The position numbers and the translations under genes are program-made. Below, piece after piece: positions 16,817 to 25,353 of a stretch of DNA of 39,042 nucleotides. Source of the DNA: Zetaproteobacteria bacterium (GTDB lineage Bacteria; Pseudomonadota; Alphaproteobacteria; Micavibrionales; Micavibrionaceae); NCBI GenBank assembly GCA_002747015.1, contig NVXI01000003.1:296125-335166 (forward strand), written 5' to 3'. The first letter of the stretch is position 1; each line of letters starts with the position of its first letter. The notes beneath the pieces are model-generated. The model was not told the origin of the DNA, did not search any database, and worked only from the letters and a program-made list of their open reading frames with translations.

Positions 16817-17255
16817 CTTGCATACTGAAAATAAATTGACCGAGCAGCTGCTCCAGATTTTGGGGGGCTTGGGTGTATTGGATACTGCCGCCATTTTCGA
16901 TGAACTCTTCATCTGCGCCTGGCTCCAATGACATGTATAATCCACCAAGTAGGCTTTCACTGCTAATCAGAGCGGCGGTGTCTGTGGGTAGTTCATAGCC
17001 GCTGCGAATATTGATATGAACGCGCGCTAAATATGTTTCAGGGACAAGCTCTATGCTGGCGACTGAGCCAACCTTTACACCGCTGATTTGAACGCTGTCA
17101 CCAGCCTTCAGGCCGCCAACATTAGAGAAATCAGCCGTGATGTTATAGCCATCTATCTTGCCGACATCTGCGGTTTCTATACTGTACATCAGGAAAAGGC
17201 CGGAGGTTGCAATCACAACGGCGCCTAATATTGTTTCTGCTATACTGCGTTTCAT
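16797..17255 (-). CDS. mlaD: MlaD-family (MCE) lipid-transport protein
   Basis: A 152-aa inner-membrane-anchored periplasmic protein. One N-terminal helix (residues 6-24) precedes an MCE domain (YNITADFSNVGGLKAGDSVQISGVKVGSVASIEL to about residue 115), with a helical C-terminus. MlaD forms a hexameric ring in the MlaFEDB system that shuttles phospholipids between membranes. The mlaE/mlaF partners are not in this window, as is usual for this NDUFA12-mlaD-DUF2155 arrangement in alphaproteobacteria. GAAGAG precedes the ATG. Confidence 0.9.
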   Translation of the reverse strand: MKRSIAETILGAVVIATSGLFLMYSIETADVGKIDGYNITADFSNVGGLKAGDSVQISGVKVGSVASIELVPETYLARVHINIRSGYELPTDTAALISSESLLGGLYMSLEPGADEEFIENGGSIQYTQAPQNLEQLLGQFIFSMQDDKTEK

Positions 17256-17355
17256 ATTTTTCTCTTCAGTCTATTTTTCTTAACTAGAGGTAGCATGAGT
17301 CCATAGTGCGGTAAAGTATCTAACCACGCCATGGCTGAGTTATCTTGAACTTATT

Positions 17356-17751
17356 CTATTCAGGTGGTGTCCATGCTTCGTAATCGCTGGAGACCTTATC
17401 GCGCTTTCCACCCGAAAGGATATGTCCTGGTGGACGATAGGCCTGATTGGTGCCTGTCATATTGGCAAGGTGCGGCTTTTGCCATGGTCTGCGGTATGAC
17501 GGACTGTCTGCGCTTGGCACGATATTTGTTTGATGATGTATCCAGCCATGCCATTCAGGGGGGATGTTGCTCGCCTCGGGTGCGTCTTTATAGATGACCC
17601 AACGGCGCGGAAGCTTATAGCCTTTTCTGGGTGCAGCCTCATGATAAACATTGCCGAGTTGATCCGTGCCAATCTTTTTACCGCGCGCTGTGAGGGTAAA
17701 AAGTGAGATATGCGCCGGAGATAAAACACCGAAAAAGCTTAATAGTCCCAT
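17356..17751 (-). CDS. NADH:ubiquinone oxidoreductase subunit NDUFA12 family
   Basis: A 131-aa accessory subunit of respiratory complex I. Family hallmarks are KIGTDQLGNVYHE, RRWVIYKDAPEASNIPPEWHGWIHH and the C-terminal PGHILSGGKRDKVSSDYEAWTP. Bacterial members occur in alphaproteobacteria, supporting the taxonomic call and the kinship to mitochondrial complex I. It leads the minus-strand run with mlaD and DUF2155 and is divergent from ridA, 79 bases away. Confidence 0.95.
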   Translation of the reverse strand: MGLLSFFGVLSPAHISLFTLTARGKKIGTDQLGNVYHEAAPRKGYKLPRRWVIYKDAPEASNIPPEWHGWIHHQTNIVPSADSPSYRRPWQKPHLANMTGTNQAYRPPGHILSGGKRDKVSSDYEAWTPPE

Positions 17752-17830
17752 AATCTGTATTTTCTTGTTGCGAATTATAATTTCGCTGCGATTATGGCAG
17801 AGGATGAATGAATCTGAAAGGGTAAAACGT

Positions 17831-18292
17831 ATGAATATTCAAACAAAGCTACAAGATTTGGGCTTGTCCCTTCCAACAGTAGCGGCTCCGGCGGCAAACT
17901 ATGTGCCATATGTCGTTTCAGGTAAGACAATTTTTGTGTCCGGCCAAATCCCTTTCCTAAATGGTGAGAAAATGCATTTGGGTCGTGTTGGCGATACTGT
18001 AAGTGTGGAAGATGGCGCAAAAGCGGCGCAAGCTTGCGCATTGAATATTCTGGCGCAAGTGAATGATGCGGTTGGTGGTGATTGGTCAAAGGTTGCGCGT
18101 TGTGTGAAGTTGGGCGGATTTGTGAACTGCACACCTGATTTTACGGATCAGCCTATTGTGATTAATGGCGCATCTAATCTGATTGCCGATGTTATGGGTG
18201 ATGCGGGCAAGCATGCGCGCTTTGCAGTTGGCGCGCCGTCATTGCCGCTTGGTGTTGCTGTTGAAATTGACGCCATATTCGAGTTGGTTTAA
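17831..18292 (+). CDS. RidA/YjgF-family protein
   Basis: A 153-aa member of the RidA superfamily, whose best-known member hydrolyses reactive enamine/imine intermediates. Visible motifs are VVSGKTIFVSGQIPFLNG, AAQACALNILAQVNDAVGGDWSKVARCVKLGGFVNC, and KHARFAVGAPSLPLGVAVEIDAIFEL. The conserved RidA Arg is replaced by the RFAVGAPSLPLG context typical of the longer alphaproteobacterial subfamily (about 150 aa). The start at 17831 follows AAAGGG by eight bases; an upstream ATG would overlap the divergent promoter. Confidence 0.88.
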   Translation: MNIQTKLQDLGLSLPTVAAPAANYVPYVVSGKTIFVSGQIPFLNGEKMHLGRVGDTVSVEDGAKAAQACALNILAQVNDAVGGDWSKVARCVKLGGFVNCTPDFTDQPIVINGASNLIADVMGDAGKHARFAVGAPSLPLGVAVEIDAIFELV

Positions 18293-18325
18293 AATTAAAA
18301 TCTGAACAATAAAGGATGTTTTGCT

Positions 18326-18751
18326 ATGAAAAATTGCCCGATCACTGGTGTTAATATTATACGATTTTGGAGCATGACCCTCATCGGTTTTGCATTTGTC
18401 TTTGGATATGATTTCGTACTTCACGGCGTGTTGTTGGCTGATCAATATGAAGCCACAGCACATTTATGGCGTGGACTGGATGAAATGCAGGCGTTTTTCC
18501 CTATAGCTATGGCGTGTCAGCTTGCCTTTGTTATTACTCTTGCTTATGTGTTTACGCGTAATTTTGAAGGCACAGGCGTGGGCGAAGGCGTGCGTTTTGG
18601 CATGGCTTTGGGGCTTGTTTTAGGCACCGCGCAGTTTGGCATCTATCCGTATCTTCCAATCCCGTTGAACTTGGCTGTATTATGGTTTTGCGGCACATTT
18701 TTTGAGGTTCTCGGGCTGGGGATTATCTTTTCTCTGATCTACAAGAAATAG
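18326..18751 (+). CDS. Small integral membrane protein of unknown function
   Basis: A 141-aa protein with four hydrophobic segments (about residues 12-36, 56-78, 91-108 and 114-138). I recognise no catalytic motif; the layout is like DUF1761-type and other small four-helix membrane proteins. An SD (AAAGGATG) precedes the ATG, 33 bases after ridA, so the two may be co-transcribed. Confidence 0.75.
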   Translation: MKNCPITGVNIIRFWSMTLIGFAFVFGYDFVLHGVLLADQYEATAHLWRGLDEMQAFFPIAMACQLAFVITLAYVFTRNFEGTGVGEGVRFGMALGLVLGTAQFGIYPYLPIPLNLAVLWFCGTFFEVLGLGIIFSLIYKK

Positions 18752-18892
18752 AATTTAGGTACTATATTAACCTTCTGGTTTCCCCAACTTATCTGAATAA
18801 CTTTTAAGCAAGATATTGTCGGGGCTATGCATGCACCGGTATTTTTGTTACTCTCTCCGTCTATCATAGAACATGAGTTGAAGGAAAACCTT

Positions 18893-19621
18893 ATGAAAAA
18901 CAAGAGATTAATTTGGGCACTGATGCTTTCTGCATTTGCCATTACACCATTTTCTGCACAGGCAGCAATGTCTGATTGGGATGCTGAAATTTCAGCAAAT
19001 GTAGGGTTTGTATCGCAATATTCTTTTAGAGGTATTGCCCAGTCTAATGAAAATATTGCTATTCAGGGCGGTTTTGATATTACCCACAATAACGGTCTAT
19101 ATGCTGGAGTTTGGGGGTCAAATGTTAACTTTAATGATGGCGATGAAGCCAATGTAGAAGTTGATATTTATGCTGGTTATAGCAGTAAATTCAAAGGAAT
19201 CACCTATGATTTAGGTGCAATTTATTATGCATATCCCGGTGCAGATAGCTCTTTAGATTATGATTTCTGGGAAGGGTCTTTGGCAATCGGTTATGATTTT
19301 GACCTCTTCTCTGCAACGGCGTCTATCAATTATTCACCGGATTATTTCGGTAGTAGTGGTGATGCGCAGTATTATGCTTTGGGCATAGATGTTCCTTTGC
19401 CTGCTGACTTTACTTTGTCAGGCCATGTCGGATATCAAGAAATTGATGATAACGCCGCGTTCGGTGTACCGGACTATACGGATTGGTCTATTGGCTTAGG
19501 ATATACTTTAGAAGGTTTCGATCTCTCTTTGCAGTACATAGATACAGACTTGGATGAGCCAGGCGAGTGTGCTGACGGTTGTGATTCTCGTGTTGTATTC
19601 GGGATTTCCAGAAGCTTCTAA
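18893..19621 (+). CDS. TorF-family putative outer-membrane porin
   Basis: A 242-aa protein with a cleavable signal peptide (LIWALMLSAFAITPFSAQAA, cut after about residue 23). The mature part shows the TIGR02001 pattern: EISANVGFVSQYSFRGIAQSNENIAIQGGFDI, GLYAGVWGSNVNFNDG, VDIYAGYSSKFKGITYDLGAIYYAYPGA, ending in an aromatic residue (SRSF) as outer-membrane barrels do. AAGGA precedes the ATG at 18893; the longer in-frame start lacks this. Substrate unknown. A repeat-bearing terminator follows 12 bases after the stop. Confidence 0.87.
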   Translation: MKNKRLIWALMLSAFAITPFSAQAAMSDWDAEISANVGFVSQYSFRGIAQSNENIAIQGGFDITHNNGLYAGVWGSNVNFNDGDEANVEVDIYAGYSSKFKGITYDLGAIYYAYPGADSSLDYDFWEGSLAIGYDFDLFSATASINYSPDYFGSSGDAQYYALGIDVPLPADFTLSGHVGYQEIDDNAAFGVPDYTDWSIGLGYTLEGFDLSLQYIDTDLDEPGECADGCDSRVVFGISRSF

Positions 19622-19632
19622 ATCTAAAATTA

Positions 19633-19715
19633 CCGATATCCTGATTGCCAGAGTACATGCCAGAGTACATGCCAGAGTACATGCCAGAGTACATGAGGGT
19701 ATCGGCTTTTTCTCT
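19633..19715 (+). terminator. Terminator with a repeat-expanded loop
   Basis: CCGATATCCT (19633-19642) pairs with AGGGTATCGG (19696-19705), ten pairs including one G-T, and is followed by CTTTTTCTCT. The 53-base loop holds four exact copies of CCAGAGTACATG. Ordinary terminator loops are a few bases long, so the repeats appear to have expanded inside one. It ends the TorF gene's transcript. Confidence 0.75.
19648..19695 (+). repeat. 12-bp tandem repeat, four copies
   Basis: Four perfect, uninterrupted copies of CCAGAGTACATG. They fall between the porin and chemoreceptor genes inside the terminator loop. Spurious reading frames cross them on both strands (repeating tetrapeptides), which are not genes. 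Confidence 0.98.
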
Positions 19716-19760
19716 ACGTACAGAATTAACGCTTAACTTTCTGAATGAAGGATTATAATT

Positions 19761-21917
19761 GTGCCCCTTGCAACGCTTAAAATATCACAAAAACTACCTC
19801 TTTTAATTGTTGGTCTTGCCATCTTATCTGCTGCTATTACGGGTGTTATCATCGTTAATGAAGCGCAGAAAGATTTGGTTCATGCTGCAGAAGAAAAATT
19901 GGTAGCTCTTCAGGCATCACGTGTTAATTCTTTAAGTAATTATTTAGGATCGATAGAACAAGATTTGAGTTCTTTATCCAAGCTCGACTATACGCGCCAT
20001 GCATTATTAGATTTCATGGGCAGCTGGGATGCATTAAAAATGCAGGGTAACCCCGAAAAAATGCTCCAAAAATTATATATTACCGATAACCCGCATCCAA
20101 CGGGTTCAAAAGAGGAGCTAGATTATGCAAAAGACGACTCTATCTATAGTCAAGTGCATAAGGAATACCACTCTTGGTTTCGCCACTTCTTACGTCAGCG
20201 AGACTATTACGATATTTTCCTGTTCTCACCTAATGGTGACTTAGTCTATACTGTTTTTAAAGAGTTGGATTACGCGACGAACCTAAATACGGGTGAGTGG
20301 AAAGACAGTGACCTTGGCAATGCCTTCCGCGCCGCGCGCGATAACCCAACGGCAGATTATCAAGCATTCTTTGACTTTAAACCTTATGCGCCCAGTCATG
20401 GGGCTGCTGCAAGTTTTATTTCTCAACCGATATTGGATGAGGATGGAATATTTGCAGGAGTCTTAGTATTCCAAATGCCAATTGCACGTATTAATGGTGT
20501 TATGCAAGTAGCGGCAGGCATGGGTGAGTCTGGAGAAACCTATATCGTTGGTGAAGATAGATTTATGCGCAGTGACTCGCGTTTTTCTGACGAATCTACA
20601 ATTTTAAAAGTTCAAGTTACCGATACTGCTGTTGATCGGGCTTTGGCAGGTGAAGAGGGGGTTCACATTGTTGCAGATTATCGTGGTATTTCTGTATTCT
20701 CCGCTTATGGATCGCTTGAATTTCACGGCGTAAATTGGATTGTTCTGGCCGAAATTGATGAGGCGGAAGTGATGAAGCCTATCAATCATATGAAAATGTC
20801 TGCTACCGTTTCTGTGCTGTTTGTTATCGTTGTTATTGCGATGATCGCTTTGGTGGCGTCACGAGCAATTTCAAAACCTATCACACAAATGTCAGGGGCG
20901 ATGGATGAATTATCCAAAAATAATTTTGATATTAGTATTCCAGGCGTGGAGCGCGGCGATGAAATTGGTCAAATGGCTGCATCAGTGCAAGTGTTCAAAG
21001 AAAATGGTATGGAAGCCAAGAGATTACAAAAAGAACAGATCAAGGTTGAAGAGCGTGCAGAAGAAGAGAAAAAGCGCGTAATGGTCGAAATGGCAGATCA
21101 GTTTGATTCTCAGATCGGCGGAACAATTCAGAATCTTTCCGAGGCTGCTGAAAAATTACAAGGCGCATCCATTGCTATGGAAAAAACAGCATCTCAAACA
21201 CAGGAAGCCAGTAATTCAGTGGCAACTGCTGCGGAGGAAACAAGTATAAATGTGTCATCGGTTGCTGGTGCAACAGAAGAGATGACGGCAAGTGCACAGG
21301 AGATTTCAACACAAATCACTGATGTTGCATCAAAGGCGACATTGGCCTCGACTGGGGCGCGTACAACAAGTGAAAAGGTGGATCAGTTGAGTAATTTAGT
21401 CAATAATATTGGTGAGGTTGTTGCCGCTATTCGTGATATTGCAAACCAAACAAACCTTTTGGCGCTTAATGCGACGATTGAGGCAGCACGTGCGGGTGAT
21501 GCTGGTAAAGGGTTTGCTGTTGTGGCTGAGGAAGTAAAAAAACTGGCCACTGAAACTGGCCAAAAGACAGATGAAATAGAAGAAAGAATTTCTGAAATTC
21601 AAGAAGCAACCAGAGGGTCAGTTGTCGCGATGCAAGATATTATCAATAATATTGCCGAGATTGATGAGGCTTCAACAGGAACAGCTAGCGCGGTAGAAGA
21701 GCAAAATGCGGTTATTTCGGAAATAACTCGGAGTATATCTAGCGTATCTGATAATGCAAAGCAGGTTGCAGATGTTATTGGTGGTGTTCAAACTGCTGCT
21801 GGTGAAACGGGGCAGGCTGCACAAATGCTTAAGACATCGGCGAATGATATTGCTGATTTGTCAAATAGCCTGGATCAGGCCGTTAATGATTTCCTTAAGC
21901 AAGTTAGGGGCGGTTGA
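19761..21917 (+). CDS. Methyl-accepting chemotaxis protein
   Basis: A 718-aa transducer. A first membrane helix (about residues 13-32) precedes a large periplasmic sensor (about 33-345) with a Cache-like layout ([42 protein letters not shown]), then a second helix (about 346-367), HAMP (ending near 425) and the signalling coiled coil with its hairpin [30 protein letters not shown] at about 560-590. The start is GTG at 19761 with AAGGA nine bases before it. No CheB/CheR-binding pentapeptide is visible at the C-terminus. Ligand unknown. Confidence 0.93.
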   Translation: MPLATLKISQKLPLLIVGLAILSAAITGVIIVNEAQKDLVHAAEEKLVALQASRVNSLSNYLGSIEQDLSSLSKLDYTRHALLDFMGSWDALKMQGNPEKMLQKLYITDNPHPTGSKEELDYAKDDSIYSQVHKEYHSWFRHFLRQRDYYDIFLFSPNGDLVYTVFKELDYATNLNTGEWKDSDLGNAFRAARDNPTADYQAFFDFKPYAPSHGAAASFISQPILDEDGIFAGVLVFQMPIARINGVMQVAAGMGESGETYIVGEDRFMRSDSRFSDESTILKVQVTDTAVDRALAGEEGVHIVADYRGISVFSAYGSLEFHGVNWIVLAEIDEAEVMKPINHMKMSATVSVLFVIVVIAMIALVASRAISKPITQMSGAMDELSKNNFDISIPGVERGDEIGQMAASVQVFKENGMEAKRLQKEQIKVEERAEEEKKRVMVEMADQFDSQIGGTIQNLSEAAEKLQGASIAMEKTASQTQEASNSVATAAEETSINVSSVAGATEEMTASAQEISTQITDVASKATLASTGARTTSEKVDQLSNLVNNIGEVVAAIRDIANQTNLLALNATIEAARAGDAGKGFAVVAEEVKKLATETGQKTDEIEERISEIQEATRGSVVAMQDIINNIAEIDEASTGTASAVEEQNAVISEITRSISSVSDNAKQVADVIGGVQTAAGETGQAAQMLKTSANDIADLSNSLDQAVNDFLKQVRGG

Positions 21918-21951
21918 TTCATCTCTAACTCTTAAAAAGAACAGGATTCGT

Positions 21952-22833
21952 TTAATCCTCTAGCTTATCATCCATTGCTTGCCAGCGTTCGAACATGGTC
22001 ATGGCGTCATCGTGACCGATTTGAATGTATTGGGTTTCTTGCCTCTGTGTATTACCCAATTCGGCGCGTACCTTATTTTCATGAGAGCGGATTGAGTTGA
22101 TCTCTTTATGGCTCAGCCCGTAATAGACATGTTTAATATCAACACTGATGATTAACGCTTGCCCCATCATTGTCGGTTCGCTAGAGCAATATAAAATACA
22201 ATCGGACAAATCGGCTCGTCCCAGTTTTTCTGCCGCTTTCCTGATCGCCATAATCTCGGCATGCGCCGTTGGATCAACGCGCGAAGTAATACCGTTTGTA
22301 CCTTCACCCAAAATTTTGCCTTGTGCATCTGTAACCACGGCGCCAAATGGGCCACCTTTTTTGGTCTTGGCATTGCGTTCGGCCAGCTCAATAGCGCGTT
22401 GCATCAACTGATCGTGCGAATATTTTAGGACGTGGCTTGTCACGGCAATAGCGTTGATGTTGTGGCCATAGCGCTTTAAAACGTGCTGGGCAACGCTTAT
22501 AAGTCTGTCAGGTTCCACTGGCTTTTGCAGAACGCGTGTAACACCAAGTTCGTTTGCGCGGATCAAAATATCACTGGAATCATCGGCGGTGATAATAACG
22601 ACAGGCAGATTAATACCATTGGTGACGAGGTATTTTACAAACTCGAAACCGCCCTTAGGCTCCATATTCAAATCAACCAGAGCAAGGTCAATCGTGTGCT
22701 TTTTCATGGCATTAATGGCAGCTTCACCATCAGAGGCAGGAATAATGTTGTATCCTTGCGTGCTGAGGATGCTGCTCATCAACTCACGGGAAATTTCATT
22801 GTCTTCGGCAATTAATATATTGATGTCGTTCAT
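21952..22833 (-). CDS. Response-regulator receiver fused to a zinc-ligand-deficient deaminase-fold domain
   Basis: A 293-aa fusion. Residues 1-122 are a complete receiver domain: acidic pair Glu10/Asp11, phospho-acceptor Asp54 in LVDLNMEPKGG, Thr82 and Lys104-Pro105. Residues about 138-285 are a CMP/dCMP/guanine-deaminase-type fold (GGPFGAVVTDAQGKILGEGTN, AHAEIMAIRKAAEKL, CILYCSSEPTMMGQALIISVDIKHVYYG). The zinc ligand His190 and catalytic Glu192 remain, but the usual PCxxC is PTMMG, so both cysteine ligands (positions 220, 223) are Thr and Gly. I checked this against the DNA. Deamination is therefore doubtful; it could be a phosphorylation-controlled binding module. It converges on the chemoreceptor, with 34 bases between the stops. 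Confidence 0.85.
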   Translation of the reverse strand: MNDINILIAEDNEISRELMSSILSTQGYNIIPASDGEAAINAMKKHTIDLALVDLNMEPKGGFEFVKYLVTNGINLPVVIITADDSSDILIRANELGVTRVLQKPVEPDRLISVAQHVLKRYGHNINAIAVTSHVLKYSHDQLMQRAIELAERNAKTKKGGPFGAVVTDAQGKILGEGTNGITSRVDPTAHAEIMAIRKAAEKLGRADLSDCILYCSSEPTMMGQALIISVDIKHVYYGLSHKEINSIRSHENKVRAELGNTQRQETQYIQIGHDDAMTMFERWQAMDDKLED

Positions 22834-22868
22834 GTAAAAGATCGTTTAGTAGCTCAATAATACCTTAT

Positions 22869-22915
22869 AGTGGCATGTTTTTTTGATAATGGGAACATAT
22901 ATAAAATATGCCACT
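22869..22915. repeat. 13-bp inverted repeat upstream of the regulator-deaminase gene
   Basis: AGTGGCATGTTTT (22869-22881) and AAAATATGCCACT (22903-22915) pair fully apart from one G-T, around a 21-base AT-rich spacer. It lies between the regulator start (22833) and the tatD stop (22955). It could be an operator or a tatD 3'-end hairpin; there is no U-run after it. Confidence 0.6.
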
Positions 22916-22954
22916 TACCCTGATTCTAGAAATTATCGATCCTGTTTTCTTGGC

Positions 22955-23758
22955 TTAACCCACTTTGAACTCAGCTTTAGTAAAGAGACGGAAGAAGTTA
23001 TCTGTGGTTATTTTTGCGAACTCTTCGGGCGTTTTGCCGTAAAGCTCAGCAAGATATTCTCCTGTTTTTGCTACAAAGGCAGGTTCATTGACTTTACCAC
23101 GATATGGCACAGGCGCAAGGAATGGCGCGTCGGTTTCCACTAAAACGCGGTCTAATGGCACTATTTTTGCGGTTTCACGTAAGGCTTCGGCCTTTTTGAA
23201 CGTTATAATACCCGAAAAAGAGACATAAAAACCCATTTCCAGTGATTTTTCGGCTAATTCCTGTGCAGAGCTGAAACAATGCATCACACCTGTCAACGAT
23301 GTGCCCTCGCCCTCTTCCTTCATAATACGCGCGGTGTCATCCTCTGCGTCGCGTGTATGCACGATCATGGGTAGCTCTGCCTCAATACAAGCGCGGATAT
23401 GTTTGCGGAAGCTCTGCTGTTGTTCCTCACGCGGGGAATTGTCGTAGAAGTAATCAAGCCCCGTCTCACCCAGCGCAATAACCTTGTCATGCGTAGTTGC
23501 GATTTTAACGATGTCAGCTTGTGAATAGGCTTTCTCCGCCTCTAATCCCGCATCATGGGGGTGGGTGCCGATGCTGCACCAGACATTATCATTGTTATTT
23601 GCGATATCGAGCAGCGTGTCGATTTCCTCTGACATGCGGCAACACACCGTCATCATCCCATCAATACCCGCAGCCTTGGCAGCCTTAATAATGTCAGCCG
23701 CGCTGCCCTTCTCTGTGATTCCTGAATGATTGAGATGGCAATGAGAATCGATCCACAT
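22955..23758 (-). CDS. tatD: TatD-family metal-dependent hydrolase
   Basis: A 267-aa TIM-barrel nuclease/hydrolase. MWIDSHCHLNH carries the first two metal His, followed by ALGETGLDYFYDNSPREEQQQSFRKHI, LPMIVHTRDAEDDT, GVMHCFSSAQE and VLVETDAPFLAPVPYRGK, giving the full metal set. TatD enzymes act on DNA ends and damaged nucleotides, though roles vary. It begins three bases after the metG stop, in the holB-metG-tatD operon usual for alphaproteobacteria. Confidence 0.94.
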   Translation of the reverse strand: MWIDSHCHLNHSGITEKGSAADIIKAAKAAGIDGMMTVCCRMSEEIDTLLDIANNNDNVWCSIGTHPHDAGLEAEKAYSQADIVKIATTHDKVIALGETGLDYFYDNSPREEQQQSFRKHIRACIEAELPMIVHTRDAEDDTARIMKEEGEGTSLTGVMHCFSSAQELAEKSLEMGFYVSFSGIITFKKAEALRETAKIVPLDRVLVETDAPFLAPVPYRGKVNEPAFVAKTGEYLAELYGKTPEEFAKITTDNFFRLFTKAEFKVG

Positions 23759-23761
23759 GTG

Positions 23762-25327
23762 TTACGTGCCCTCTTCCTCGACAATACGCGGGAAGACACC
23801 TTCCGGCTTATCAATTTTAGTGCCCGATACAAGCACATGATCGGCAGAGATATGTTCGAACATACGTTGATCTTCGGGAATTTCCAGTTGCCCCAAAATT
23901 TTGGGCGCGCAGTGCGGAACCACAGGCTGCACAATGATTGCGAGGCAACGAATGACCTCCGACAAAACGTAAAGCACTGTCTCCATGCGCTCTGTATCTG
24001 TCTTCTTCAACGTCCATGGGGCTTGTGCATCGATATATACATCGCAGGCACTGACCACGCTCCAGATATGTTCCAGCGCACGATTGATTTTCAGAGCCTC
24101 AAATGATGCACGGATTTGATCAGGCATCGCATAGGCTTGCTGTAATAAGACTTGATCCTCTTCCGTGAAGGCTTGTGGCGCAGGGATTTTGGCATCGCAG
24201 TTCTTATAGACCATAGAGAGCGTACGTTGCGCCAAATTGCCCAGCCCATTGGCCAGATCGGCATTAATGCGCAGTACGGCTTGCTCGTGCGAGAAATTAC
24301 CATCTTGTCCGTGCGGTATTTCACGCATCAGGAAATAGCGAATTTGATCCAGACCGTATGTTTCAATCAAATCATCGGGTGATAAAACATTACCGATGGA
24401 TTTTGACATTTTAGTGCCGCCAACATTAATGAAGCCATGAGCAAAGATTGTTTTGGGCAAAGGCAAGTTTGCAGCCATCAAAAAAGCAGGCCAGTAAATC
24501 GCATGGAAACGTGTGATGTCTTTACCAATCACATGATAATCAGCAGGCCAGAACTTATTGAATCCTTCCGTGTTTTCATCAGGATAGCCCAGCGCGGTAA
24601 TGTAATTTGTTAACGCATCCAACCACACATACATAACGTGATCTTCATCACCCGGAACAGGGATACCCCATTTCAAACGACTTTTATGGCGGGAGATTGA
24701 TAGATCTCTGAGGCCGCCTTCTTGCTTTAGAAAGCTGACAATTTCGTTCATGCGTGATGATGGCTGCACCGCGTCTATATTGGCGGCGTAATATTCGATC
24801 AGCCTGTCTGTGTATGAGGAGAGCTTAAAGAAATAGCTAGGCTCTTCAACCCATTTGACTTCTGTGCCAAGTGGCGTGAATTTCTGGCCGTCTTCGGCGG
24901 TGGTTAGCTCTTCTTCTGTGAAGTAAGCCTCTTCGCGCACGGAATACCAGCCCTCATACTTACCGAGGTAAATATCGCCGTTATCATTCAGTTTTTTCCA
25001 GATGGCTTGTGAGGATATATGGTGGCGTTCTTCGGTTGTACGGATGAAATCATCATTCGAAATGCCCAATTTCTTTGTCATCTCAATAAATGTAGCGGCA
25101 TTTTTATCGGCGAAGGCGCGTGGCTCCATCCCGTTTTGTTCGGCAGTCTGCGCAACCTTTTCGCCATGCTCGTCCGTTCCGGTTAAAAACATAACGTCAT
25201 ACCCGTCCAAACGCTTAAAACGCGCCAATACATCGGTTAATATTGATTCATAAGCATGCCCCAGATGCGGGACACCATTCACGTATGAAATGGCGGTGGT
25301 GATATAAAAAGGTGGCTTCGTACTCAA
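23762..25327 (-). CDS. metG: Methionyl-tRNA synthetase
   Basis: A 521-aa class I synthetase. HLGH (residues 21-24) and KMSKS (306-310) are the ATP-binding signatures; WYSVREEAYF shows the subtype without the zinc-binding knuckle cysteines. There is no C-terminal tRNA-binding (EMAPII-like) extension, so it is the short bacterial type. I set the start at TTG 25327, eight bases after GGAG in ACAGGAGAA; the longer frame begins with GTG inside holB. Aminoacylates tRNA-Met for initiation and elongation. Between holB and tatD. Confidence 0.95.
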   Translation of the reverse strand: MSTKPPFYITTAISYVNGVPHLGHAYESILTDVLARFKRLDGYDVMFLTGTDEHGEKVAQTAEQNGMEPRAFADKNAATFIEMTKKLGISNDDFIRTTEERHHISSQAIWKKLNDNGDIYLGKYEGWYSVREEAYFTEEELTTAEDGQKFTPLGTEVKWVEEPSYFFKLSSYTDRLIEYYAANIDAVQPSSRMNEIVSFLKQEGGLRDLSISRHKSRLKWGIPVPGDEDHVMYVWLDALTNYITALGYPDENTEGFNKFWPADYHVIGKDITRFHAIYWPAFLMAANLPLPKTIFAHGFINVGGTKMSKSIGNVLSPDDLIETYGLDQIRYFLMREIPHGQDGNFSHEQAVLRINADLANGLGNLAQRTLSMVYKNCDAKIPAPQAFTEEDQVLLQQAYAMPDQIRASFEALKINRALEHIWSVVSACDVYIDAQAPWTLKKTDTERMETVLYVLSEVIRCLAIIVQPVVPHCAPKILGQLEIPEDQRMFEHISADHVLVSGTKIDKPEGVFPRIVEEEGT

Positions 25328-25353
25328 AACTAATTCTCCTGTCGAAATAACAG

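Noticed and set aside
17775..18134. 119-codon minus-strand frame opposite ridA
   Set aside because: Shadow of RidA; rich in His/Pro/Ser with no family features.
19648..19695. CRISPR array or protein-coding repeat
   Set aside because: Units are 12 bp without spacers, and the region is enclosed by a terminator stem; the crossing frames are short and repetitive.
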